Assembly: GCA_900637705.1 (NCBI GenBank)
Contig: LR134390.1
Location: 2,480,001-2,544,000, forward strand
Source: Fusobacterium varium
Lineage (GTDB): Bacteria > Fusobacteriota > Fusobacteriia > Fusobacteriales > Fusobacteriaceae
Reading direction: 5' to 3'
Length of the DNA stretch: 64,000 nt
Made by a program: the position numbers and the translations under genes. Shown one piece after another: positions 8,620 through 17,125 of the stretch (position 1 is its first letter; every line of letters starts with the position of its first letter). A model generated the notes under the pieces. It saw nothing but the letters and a program-made list of their open reading frames with translations. It made no database searches and was not told the origin of the DNA.

Positions 8620-10331
8620 TTATACTATAAGATTTACAACTTTTGATTCAGTTACATCAATAAGACCTTTATCAGTTATTTTTAATGCTGGAGATACTGG
8701 AAGAGATAAAGTACAAAAAGACATTATAGGATTATAATGCTTATATCCAAGAGTCTTCATAGCATTTCTTAATTCCTCTACTTCCTTTCCTAGTTCTTCT
8801 ACACTTTTTTCAGATAATATTCCAGCTACTGGCAGTCTTACTTCACTTAAAATATTACCATCTTTCACAGCACATATTCCACCTTGAATTTCAATTATTC
8901 TATTAGCTGCTGCTACTATATCTTCTGCATTTTTTCCTATTACCATCAAATTATGATGATCATGAGCATATGTTGTGGCTATTGCTCCTTCTTTTATAGA
9001 ATCTCCTGTTACCAAACCAAATCCTACATTTCCATTTTTACCATGTCTTTCAAAAACAGCTATCAGGCAATATTCACTATTTTCCCAATCAAGATAACCA
9101 TCTTTGACAGGAACCGGTTTAATAAGCTCTTTAGTTCTTGTACTTCCATCACTTACTTCTATAACTCTGCACATCACTTCTTTTTCTCTGCTTTGCACAG
9201 GAATATTTAAATCTTCTTTTTTAATATTTTTCACATGGACACTCTTATAAAAATCTGATGGAAATTTATAAGAAGTAGGAATATATTTTTTTTCTTCTAA
9301 AGAATTATAAACCTCTTTACCATCTATAAAAGTATTTTTTATTTCAAAATTTTCCAAATCCTCTACAAATAAGAAATCTGCTTTTTTTCCAGGAGCCAGA
9401 ACACCTCTATCTAAAAGATGCATTCTTCTGGCAGGAGTATAAGTTGCTGAATATATAGCATCTTCTATTCTAAGACCTTCTTTCACAGCTTTTTTCATTA
9501 CAGCATTGAGATGCCCCTCATTAAGAAAAGTATCTGCCATTACATCATCAGTTACAAAAGAAAAATGCTCATAAAGATTATTTTCCTTAATGTAATCTAT
9601 AAGTTCCTTCTCAATGGATTTTGCCTGTATCTCAACAAACATACCATTTTCAAATCTCTGTTTAAATTCTTCCATTGTATGCTCTGTATGATCACCATTT
9701 ATTCCAAGATATAAAAACTTTGAAAGTTCAAGGTCAAGAAGTTTTGGACAGTGCCCCTCTATAGCATATGTAGGTTTTTCTTTTTTTACATACTCTATAA
9801 ATTTGCATATTTCCAAAGTATTATCAACTATGACTTTTCTGTAGTTCATTACCTCTCCTACACAGATAACTTTTGGATTTTCAGCAATTTTTTTCATTCC
9901 TTCGCAATCTATAATAGCTCCAGTTGTTTCTAATTCTTCTGAAGTTGATGGAACACTGCTTGGTATTCCATAAAATATACTTGTATCTATATTATTTTCT
10001 GCTTCTATCATAGCATATATTCCTCTATCTCCAAAAACATTAGCTATCTCATGAGGCTCTGCTACAATAGTTGTAACTCCATTTTTTGCAAGCTGATGAC
10101 AAAATGGTGCTGGTGTCATCATAGAACTTTCTATATGCATATGTATATCTATTAGTCCAGGTATCATATATTGATTTTTTCCATCTATTACTTTTTCAGC
10201 ATGAAATTCTACTTCTTTTTTAATATCTACATGAAATATTTTTTATCCAAAATAGCTACATTTGCTTCTCTAAATTTTTTTAAATATGAGTTATAAACTT
10301 TTACATTTTTAATTAATAAATCTATTTTCAT
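8620..10331 (-). pseudogene. ade: Adenine deaminase, frameshifted near the N-terminus
   Basis: The protein hydrolyses adenine to hypoxanthine and ammonia. Signature parts are PGLIDIHMHIESSMM (metal-binding His pair), VAEPHEIANVFG, TYAIEGHCP, and VTDDVMADTF. The long frame starts inside the family at PGLID. The missing N-terminus (MKIDLLIKNVKVYNS) lies upstream in another frame with its own ATG at 10331 and AGGAG site. A run of six A (minus strand) at 10239-10244 needs one more A to join them, giving 570 residues, the normal length for Ade. It follows the NCS2 permease gene by 20 bases, making a purine salvage operon. Confidence 0.9.
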
Positions 10332-10351
10332 TCTTTTCTCCTATTTAATTA

Positions 10352-11659
10352 CTATATTGTCAGTGTATAGAAGTAGTAGCAAAGAACTGCTGCAAATGGA
10401 TACATAGTTGCTGGCACTTCCTTACTTCTTCCACTTGCTACTTTTAATATTACATAAACTATTATTGCTGCTGATATTCCATTTGCAACATTAAAAGTAA
10501 ATATTGTTAAAGCTACTGACAAAAATGCTGGAATACATTCTGTTGCATCATCATAATTTATATTTCTCATTCCACTAAGCATTTTTACCCCAATAAGCAT
10601 CAATGTTGGAGCAGTTGCTGCTGCTGGTATCATAAGTGCTAAAGGTGTAATCAGAAACATAAGTAAAAATACTACTGAAGTAGATAGAGAAGTAAGTCCA
10701 GTTTTTCCTCCTGCTTCTACTCCACTTGCAGATTCCAAGTATGTAGTCATACAAGGCATACAGAAAAAACTTCCTAATACAGTAGATATTGAATCTACAT
10801 AAAAACATTTTTCTATTCCAGGAAGATTACCATTTTTATCTAAAAGACCAGCTTTCGCTCCTACACCTATAACAGTTCCAAATGTAGAGAAAAAATCAGG
10901 TATAAAAAGAGCAAATAAAAATGGAATATATTTTATATTTAATGCCCCTATTATATCAATATTAAAAGCCATTTCTGAAATACTTCCTGGTGCTGCAAAA
11001 ATAGTAGCTGGTATTTTTGTAACTCCTAGAGGTATTCCTATAATAGTAGTAAGTATTATAGCAAGAATTACTCCTCCATTTATTTTTCTTATCTCAAGAA
11101 TTAAAAGTATAATAAGCCCTATTACTGCGAGAATTGCTGTTGGGCTTGTTAGATCTCCAAATCCAAGTACATTTTTCTTTGCATTTGCAACTATTATTCC
11201 AGCATTTTTAAAACCGAGCAAAGATATAAATAATCCTATACCTGCACTAATAGATATTTTTATACTTAAAGGAATAAGTTTTACAATAATATCTCTAAGT
11301 CCTACAAAGGAAATAATAACAAAAAGTATCCCCTCCCAGAAAATAACTCCTGAAGCAACTGCTGGGGACATTTCCTCTCCAACTATCATTGTAATAGCAT
11401 ATACTCCTACACTTCCAAGACCTGGTCCCAATACAAATGGTCTGTTAGTTACAAATCCCATAACTGTAGATGTCACAGCACACAAAATTATAACCATAGT
11501 AAGAACTGCTGCCTTGCTAAATCCTGCTGCCCCCATCATAGATGGTACAGTTGCAAGTACATATGCCATTGTAGCAAAAGTTGTTATTCCAGCCAATACT
11601 TCAGTTTTTATATCTGTTCCATGTTCTTTCAACTTAAATTGCTTTTCTAAAAAATCCAT
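10352..11659 (-). CDS. NCS2-family purine permease (AzgA-like)
   Basis: This 435-residue, roughly 12-14-helix membrane protein imports purine bases by proton symport. Typical AzgA-group features are the start FKLKEHGTDIKTEVLAGITTF, the GPGLGSVGVYA turn and the late FSTFGTVIGVGAKAG segment. The adenine deaminase gene follows it, so adenine is a likely substrate. A TATACT-like -10 lies upstream on the minus strand near 11709. I saw no purine riboswitch in the leader. Confidence 0.88.
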   Translation of the reverse strand: MDFLEKQFKLKEHGTDIKTEVLAGITTFATMAYVLATVPSMMGAAGFSKAAVLTMVIILCAVTSTVMGFVTNRPFVLGPGLGSVGVYAITMIVGEEMSPAVASGVIFWEGILFVIISFVGLRDIIVKLIPLSIKISISAGIGLFISLLGFKNAGIIVANAKKNVLGFGDLTSPTAILAVIGLIILLILEIRKINGGVILAIILTTIIGIPLGVTKIPATIFAAPGSISEMAFNIDIIGALNIKYIPFLFALFIPDFFSTFGTVIGVGAKAGLLDKNGNLPGIEKCFYVDSISTVLGSFFCMPCMTTYLESASGVEAGGKTGLTSLSTSVVFLLMFLITPLALMIPAAATAPTLMLIGVKMLSGMRNINYDDATECIPAFLSVALTIFTFNVANGISAAIIVYVILKVASGRSKEVPATMYPFAAVLCYYFYTLTI

Positions 11660-11813
11660 TTTAAAAATTTCCCCCTTAAATTTAAAATTATAAATTAATA
11701 GAAGTAGTATAACATATATTCTTATTTTTTTAAACCATTTTATACCCCTATTCTATGCTGCTTATATATATATTTTATAGAATGTTTTTAATTATTTTTC
11801 CTTTCAAAAAATA

Positions 11814-11842
11814 TTGACTTTTTTACTGAAGTATAGTATTCT
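11814..11842 (+). promoter_or_regulatory. Promoter of pilus operon 1
   Basis: TTGACT (11814-11819) and TATTCT (11837-11842) are 17 bases apart, about 40 bases before the first c-di-GMP riboswitch. The -10 is weaker than in the two cassette promoters. Confidence 0.6.
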
Positions 11843-11879
11843 TAAGTATAAAATACGTATAAAAAAATGATTCAAAGAT

Positions 11880-11953
11880 ATTTTACGGCAAAGTAATGGA
11901 AACATTATGACGCAAAGCTATAGGGCCTGTTAAATGGTAGCCAGTTGCAATTA
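11880..11953 (+). ncRNA. Cyclic-di-GMP-I (GEMM) riboswitch 1
   Basis: The conserved GEMM-I core is present: GGCAAAG, a short P2 hairpin (TAATGGAAACATTA), GACGCAAAGCTATAGGGCC and GGTAGCCAGTTGC. The adenine that stacks between the ligand bases lies in the CGCAAAGC segment. It precedes the long pilus operon and is nearly identical to copies at 21642 and 23347. The 3' GTTGCAATT is also the 5' arm of the following terminator, so aptamer and terminator probably exclude each other. Confidence 0.93.
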
Positions 11954-12004
11954 TAAATAAGGTAGAGAAATAAATTATCTACTTTTTTATAGTTGCATTT
12001 TTTT
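11945..12004 (+). terminator. Riboswitch 1 expression-platform terminator
   Basis: TGCAATTATA (from 11946) pairs with TATAGTTGCA (11988-11997), with an inner GTAGA/TCTAC hairpin, followed by seven T. It starts inside the aptamer's 3' end. Ligand binding would be expected to prevent it (an ON switch), which is an inference. Confidence 0.75.
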
Positions 12005-12049
12005 ATCTAAATTTTAATTTAATCACTTATATATTTTGGAGGAAAATTT

Positions 12050-12577
12050 ATGAAAAAAATATTAATTCCCTTAGGAATATTTATTTTTTCTCTTACCACT
12101 CTTGGAGTAGCTGACAATGAAGCAATAATAGATATCAGTGCTGAATTTTTAGCCCCTATTACCATCGAAACCACAGAAGCAAGTTTTGGAACTATAGTAG
12201 CAGAAACTGGTATAGAGCCAACTACTAATTCAGGGAGAGGCAATGCTAAAAATGGAACCCTATCAATTACAGGAAATGGAAAAGTTTTTATAAGTTGGAA
12301 AGACAAAAATTCTGGAAAAGACTTTGAACTTTCTCAAGATGATCTTGAAGTTATCTTAAAAAAAGATGGAGATACCTCAGGGAATCCTCCAAAATTAATT
12401 TCAAAGTTTAAAGTTAGTGATAATGCTAAACTTCATATTTTCTCTATCCTTGCTACTAAAAATAAACAAACTCTTCAAATTATAGGAACATTAACAGATG
12501 TGAATGATAAAACTGCAAGTGGAACTTATAGTGGTGCTATAACCTTTAGAATCACTTATGATGAACCAACTAATTAA
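12050..12577 (+). CDS. Pilin subunit 1 (DUF4402/spore-coat-U-like major pilin)
   Basis: This 175-residue exported protein has a signal peptide (MKKILIPLGIFIFSLTTLGVA). The mature part begins with the alternating pattern IDISAEFLAPITIETTEASF and ends with ASGTYSGAITFRITYD, the C-terminal beta-strand motif of DUF4402/archaic chaperone-usher pilins. It has no cysteines. An AGGAGG-type site (TTTGGAGGAAAATTT) precedes the ATG. It is the first gene after riboswitch 1. Related pilins at 21812 and 23518 share the same ending. Confidence 0.8.
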   Translation: MKKILIPLGIFIFSLTTLGVADNEAIIDISAEFLAPITIETTEASFGTIVAETGIEPTTNSGRGNAKNGTLSITGNGKVFISWKDKNSGKDFELSQDDLEVILKKDGDTSGNPPKLISKFKVSDNAKLHIFSILATKNKQTLQIIGTLTDVNDKTASGTYSGAITFRITYDEPTN

Positions 12578-12655
12578 TAAATTACAAGATATTACTTTAA
12601 ACTTTTTATCAATTATTATTTTAAATAAATCAAATATTATAAAACGGTGGTGCTA

Positions 12656-14770
12656 ATGAAAAAATTTATTTCAATTTTCTTTATAGTCATAACTTCTTTT
12701 ATTTTTGCAAAAGAACCATTGACTGTAAAGATTCCTATTAATCTTACTGATATGTACTTATATAAAAATTTAGAAACTGGAAAATATGAAGGTGTTTATG
12801 CTGAAGTATTTGAAAAAATTAATAATGAAAAATTAAATTCTGCCTATATTTTAAATTATAAGTTAGAAAATAAAAACCCTGAAATTATGATTAGAGTTGT
12901 AGATTCTTATGAAGATAAACATTATAATTATATTCCTACATCTATCACATATAAAGTATCAATTTTAGTAAAAAACAATAGCAAGATTAGAAAAGCTAGT
13001 GATCTTAATGGATTAAAAATAGCTTATATTCCTAATTCACGTGGATTAAAAGAATTTGAAGAAAGATTTTCAAATATAAAATTTGAAAAAGTCATTGTTC
13101 CTAATGAAGATAAAGGATTAGAAGCACTTGAAACTGGAGAAACAGATGCTTTTATTGTGATAGACTGGTCTGAAAGCAATTCTGTTGAAAGTCATATTAG
13201 AATAATAGAATCTCTTCAATACAAAGAACAGATTGCAGTAAGAGAAGATAAACCTGAATTGTACAATTCTATCAAAACTTATATAACTTCTCTATCAGCT
13301 TCTAACTTTAATAATATTACAAAAAGAAATAGAATAAATTATTATACATATCTTTTAAAGGATACTCCCAATCAAGAAATTGTAAAAAATAAATTTAAAG
13401 AAATAAAAGTGCAGCTTCCTGATATGAAATATGTACTCCCTATTTTTTATGAAAAAAATGGAAAATATAAGGGACTTCTTCCTGACATATTGAAAGATTT
13501 AGAAACTATCATTGGTGTTCCTTTTAAAATGACTAAAAGTGATGGAGATATAAATGCTTATATTATAAAGAATCAGAAAAAAATGGAAAAATATATTTTT
13601 AGTAGCCCATATTACTCTAGTGAGATTGCCATAGCAAATAAAAAACTTGATTCTTATGGAGCAAGTATCAGTGATTTAGACAACAAAAAAATACTTATTG
13701 TTCAAAATAGTTATTTTTCTGAATATCTCCCATCTGTAGTCAAAAATATCACTATAATTCCTACCAAATCAGTTCAAGAGGGACTTAAAAAATTAGCTGC
13801 TGGTGAAGGGGATTATTTTGTTGGATTTGCAAGTGTTATCAGAGGTGCTATAACTAATGAATTTTTAGATGATGAAGTTAAAATAGCTGGAACTATAAAT
13901 GAAAATATGGCTATCAGCCTTGGAGTAAAAAGCAATGAAGAAGAACTAAGCCAGCTTGTTAATACTGTAATGAGAAGTTTTACAGTTGATAAAACTCTGT
14001 CTGATCCTGAGGCTAATAAAAATATTCTTGTAGAGAAAAATTATAAACTTATGATGAAAGTAGCTATTCCAACTATTATCTTTATAATTATATTAATTAT
14101 AGTTCTTATAAAATCCGAAAAAAATAGAAAAAAAGCTGAAATTCTAGGTAATGCTCTAGTTGAAACATTGGAAATGATAAATCAATTAGACCAAGAAGAA
14201 GCTGGAGATCATGCAAAAAGATTATCTATGTACTCTGAACTACTTGCTGATAAATATGGTTTGGATAAAAAAGTAGTGTCTGAAATCAAAAAATTTGCTA
14301 TTCTTCATGACTTAGGTAAAGTTATTGTTCCTAATGAAATTTTAAATAAACCTGGAAAATTAACTGCTGAAGAATTTAATAAAGTAAAAGAACATGCTGT
14401 TGTAGGGCATAAACTTGCTGAAAAATTAGGATTAGGAAGTGTCGCTGAAAATCTTATTAAATTCCATCATGAAAAATGGAATGGTTCTGGATATCCATTA
14501 GGATTAAAAGGAAATGAAATTCCAATAGAGGGAAGAATTGTATCTCTAGCTGATACTTATGATACATTAAGACAAGATAAAGCTTACAGAGCTGGATTTA
14601 CACATGAAGAAGCTGTAAAAATTATAACTAAAGAAAGTAATATCAGTTTTGAACCTGAATTGGTAAATCTTTTTCTGGAAAATAGCGAACTATTCAAAAA
14701 AATCTATGAAGAAAATACAAAATCTATATACCTTGCTGATGAAATATACTCAGCTATAAAAAATAAATAA
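12656..14770 (+). CDS. HD-GYP cyclic-di-GMP phosphodiesterase with periplasmic SBP_bac_3-like sensor domains
   Basis: A signal peptide is followed by two extracytoplasmic regions (about residues 25-240 and 250-455) that resemble family 3 solute-binding proteins. A membrane helix comes next (AIPTIIFIIILIIVLI, about 465-485), then a cytoplasmic HD-GYP domain with ILHDLGK (about residue 550), KEHAVVGHKLAEKLG, FHHEKWNGSGYP and LADTYDTLR. All metal-binding His/Asp motifs and the GYP are intact. HD-GYP proteins break down c-di-GMP to pGpG/GMP. It sits in an operon controlled by a c-di-GMP riboswitch, so a feedback loop is likely. The frame opens at a GTG at 12647, but ATG 12656 fits the GGTGG site better. 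Confidence 0.88.
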   Translation: MKKFISIFFIVITSFIFAKEPLTVKIPINLTDMYLYKNLETGKYEGVYAEVFEKINNEKLNSAYILNYKLENKNPEIMIRVVDSYEDKHYNYIPTSITYKVSILVKNNSKIRKASDLNGLKIAYIPNSRGLKEFEERFSNIKFEKVIVPNEDKGLEALETGETDAFIVIDWSESNSVESHIRIIESLQYKEQIAVREDKPELYNSIKTYITSLSASNFNNITKRNRINYYTYLLKDTPNQEIVKNKFKEIKVQLPDMKYVLPIFYEKNGKYKGLLPDILKDLETIIGVPFKMTKSDGDINAYIIKNQKKMEKYIFSSPYYSSEIAIANKKLDSYGASISDLDNKKILIVQNSYFSEYLPSVVKNITIIPTKSVQEGLKKLAAGEGDYFVGFASVIRGAITNEFLDDEVKIAGTINENMAISLGVKSNEEELSQLVNTVMRSFTVDKTLSDPEANKNILVEKNYKLMMKVAIPTIIFIIILIIVLIKSEKNRKKAEILGNALVETLEMINQLDQEEAGDHAKRLSMYSELLADKYGLDKKVVSEIKKFAILHDLGKVIVPNEILNKPGKLTAEEFNKVKEHAVVGHKLAEKLGLGSVAENLIKFHHEKWNGSGYPLGLKGNEIPIEGRIVSLADTYDTLRQDKAYRAGFTHEEAVKIITKESNISFEPELVNLFLENSELFKKIYEENTKSIYLADEIYSAIKNK

Positions 14771-14790
14771 ATACTGCAGAGGTGAATTTT

Positions 14791-16233
14791 TTGAGAAAAT
14801 ACTTATTGATGCTGATATTTAATTTTTCTTTAATATTTAGCTTTAGCAGTACTACTAATGAGGTAGAAAATATTTTTGCTGATGAATTTGGATATCAAAA
14901 TATAAAAATTAGTGAAATACCTGAAACTTTAAATATTCTTCAAGGATTAAGAGTTTCAACAATTGATCCTGCAATGATAAAAGATAATTACTCTAAAAGA
15001 GCTATTCCTTTACTATATGATACTCTTTTTGTCTTTGATGAAAATAAAGTAATAAAACCTAATTTAGTAAAAGACTATAAATGGTTAAATGAAAAAGAAC
15101 TATTTATAGAATTAAAAAATGATATAAAATTTCATGACAAAAGTATGCTTACTGCAAAAGATGTTAAAGATTCATTAAAATATCTAAAAGAATATGGAAC
15201 ATTAAAAAACTTTTACTCTGAGATAACAGATATAAAAGTTTTAAATACAAGAGAATTAATAATAAAAATTGCTGAAAAAGACAGTCTTTTTTTAATTTCG
15301 CTAACCTATGAAGTCAGTTCCATAGTTAAAAGAAATGAAAATGGAATAATTGGTTCTGGTCCTTTTGTTATCAAAAGCTTCAATGGAAAAACCTTGAAAT
15401 TAGAAAGATTTCCTGACTATTTCAATGGAATTTCTAACATAAAAAAAGTAAATATTGGAGAAGAAGTAAATGAAAGCCAAAGACTTATAGCTTTATTTAA
15501 TGATAAAGCAAATATTGCTTTAGATGTAACAGAAAAATCTTTAAATAATGCAAAAGAATATGGAATAATTGATGAAAATTTATTTATTGAAAAAAATGAT
15601 GAAACAGAAAGTACAGTACTTATGTTTGGAAATCAAAAAGATTACTCTTTAGAATGCAGAAAAGCGATTGAAAGTGCTATTCAGAGAACAGCTGATTCTT
15701 TTTTTCCTAAAGAAATGTTCACTCCAAGACTTTCTAAAATAAACATTGATTATAGTACTTCAAAAGCCAAAGAAAATATAAACAAAGCTGGATTAAAAAA
15801 TAAAGAAGTCAATATTATGGTGCTTAATACAAATAATAGTATGGAACAGGCAGAAAAAATAAAAGTTGCTCTTGAAAAAGCTGGAATGAAAGTAAATCTT
15901 ATGCCTCACCAAATAGATTCATACTATATTAAATTCCAAAATAAAGATTTTGATCTTGCTATTTTTAATGTTACATTCAACAGTAATTATACTGTATTTA
16001 ATTTAGGAAAAGTTCTTCTTTATGACATTGGAGATATGGAAATGTACAATGCTTTACAACCATTTCTTAAAATAATAAAAGAAGAAAAAGATAAAGAGAA
16101 AAGGGATCAAGTATTTGATAAAATAGTTCAACTTATCTATAATGATCTTCCATATATCCCAATTTCTCATGGTAAAACTCTCATAATTGGAGCTGAAAAA
16201 TATAAATATATAAAAGTAAGGGGAGGGGATTAA
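14791..16233 (+). CDS. Extracellular solute-binding protein family 5 (OppA/DppA-like), no lipobox
   Basis: This protein of about 480 residues has a signal peptide and the SBP_bac_5 pattern (LYDTLFVFDENKVIKPNLVKDY, ELKNDIKFHDKSMLTAKDVKDSL, GSGPFVIKSF, LERFPDYFNG). Such proteins bind peptides or other ligands for ABC importers. No permease or ATPase gene lies nearby and no lipobox Cys is present, so it may feed a sensor such as the neighbouring HD-GYP protein rather than a transporter. The frame opens with GTG at 14782, but this is part of the GAGGTG site. TTG at 14791 is the preferred start. Confidence 0.75.
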   Translation: MRKYLLMLIFNFSLIFSFSSTTNEVENIFADEFGYQNIKISEIPETLNILQGLRVSTIDPAMIKDNYSKRAIPLLYDTLFVFDENKVIKPNLVKDYKWLNEKELFIELKNDIKFHDKSMLTAKDVKDSLKYLKEYGTLKNFYSEITDIKVLNTRELIIKIAEKDSLFLISLTYEVSSIVKRNENGIIGSGPFVIKSFNGKTLKLERFPDYFNGISNIKKVNIGEEVNESQRLIALFNDKANIALDVTEKSLNNAKEYGIIDENLFIEKNDETESTVLMFGNQKDYSLECRKAIESAIQRTADSFFPKEMFTPRLSKINIDYSTSKAKENINKAGLKNKEVNIMVLNTNNSMEQAEKIKVALEKAGMKVNLMPHQIDSYYIKFQNKDFDLAIFNVTFNSNYTVFNLGKVLLYDIGDMEMYNALQPFLKIIKEEKDKEKRDQVFDKIVQLIYNDLPYIPISHGKTLIIGAEKYKYIKVRGGD

Positions 16234-16273
16234 AATATATAAAAGAGTAAAAATAATTGTAGTACTCACCTTT

Positions 16274-17125
16274 ATGATATTTTCCTTTTCTTATTCAGAT
16301 AATACTACATTTGATGTTTCAGCAAGAGGAATATATACAAAGGAAGAAATTATTTTAGGAGTAACAGGAAGAATTGATTTTGAAATTAGTGAAGTTACAA
16401 TAAGAGCTAAGAATAATACTAATTATACTTATTTTGAAGTTGCAAATACAGAAATAGGAAATGAAAATTTTATCAAGGGGCAAAACTTAAAAATAGTAAA
16501 TATTAACAAAGGTATTGGAAATGAAAAACATATTTATTTTAAAGATAATGAAGGTAATTCAATTGATACTATTAAATTTTCTTTAAAAGGTACTCTCCTT
16601 TTTAATTGGAATAAAACTAATAAAAACCCTAGTCTAATTATTGGTTATAGAGGCGAAGAAAATAATACTAGAATAGCCTCTAGTGCTAATAACTATATAA
16701 CTGTTAATCTTAGTGACATAAAACCAATATCTTTACTAAAAATAAATGTCAAGAAAGACCTGTATCTTGGAAAAGGAATAGCTGGTACTAGCCTTGATAC
16801 TTCTAAAGGCAGTGGTTATCCTGCAGAAATTGAAACTACTGGAGAATATGGTAAAAATGTAAAATTTGAAATTCTAAATCCTGAAAATATAAAAATTGTC
16901 AATGCTAATAATTCTCAAGACTCATTAAAAGTTGATGTTTGGTTTGAAGGCTCTACTGGAAATAGTACAACTATAAAAAGAAATTTAAATGAAAAATCTA
17001 CTAATGAAACTACTTATACAGGGAAAATATCTAACATCAAAATTCATGGTAAATGTGAGTCAAATGTAAATAGCCATGGAAAATATAAAGGAAATTTTAG
17101 AGTAAGAGTGGAGTATGATGATTAA
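16274..17125 (+). CDS. Candidate two-domain tip adhesin / minor pilin
   Basis: The protein has two pilin-like halves. The first begins NTTFDVSARGIY. The second starts near SLLKINVKKDLYLGKG and ends with SHGKYKGNFRVRVEYD, the same C-terminal strand motif as the major pilins. Two-domain subunits placed next to the usher are typically tip adhesins. With ATG 16274 the signal peptide is too short. The frame is open upstream to about 16229 and would encode KIYKRVKIIVVLTFMIFSFS, a good signal peptide, but it has no ATG, GTG or TTG. An ATA at 16235 lies 8 bases after GGAGG and is a candidate start. The stop overlaps the usher start. Confidence 0.62.
   Translation: MIFSFSYSDNTTFDVSARGIYTKEEIILGVTGRIDFEISEVTIRAKNNTNYTYFEVANTEIGNENFIKGQNLKIVNINKGIGNEKHIYFKDNEGNSIDTIKFSLKGTLLFNWNKTNKNPSLIIGYRGEENNTRIASSANNYITVNLSDIKPISLLKINVKKDLYLGKGIAGTSLDTSKGSGYPAEIETTGEYGKNVKFEILNPENIKIVNANNSQDSLKVDVWFEGSTGNSTTIKRNLNEKSTNETTYTGKISNIKIHGKCESNVNSHGKYKGNFRVRVEYDD

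Noticed and set aside
11660-11813. Purine riboswitch before the NCS2 permease
   Set aside because: The conserved three-way junction loops could not be found on the minus strand.
12019-12306. Minus-strand reading frame opposite pilin 1
   Set aside because: It is a shadow of the pilin gene, has no ribosome site and shows no protein-like pattern. The same holds for other opposite-strand frames, for example 21913-22146, 52528-53205 and 29129-29527.
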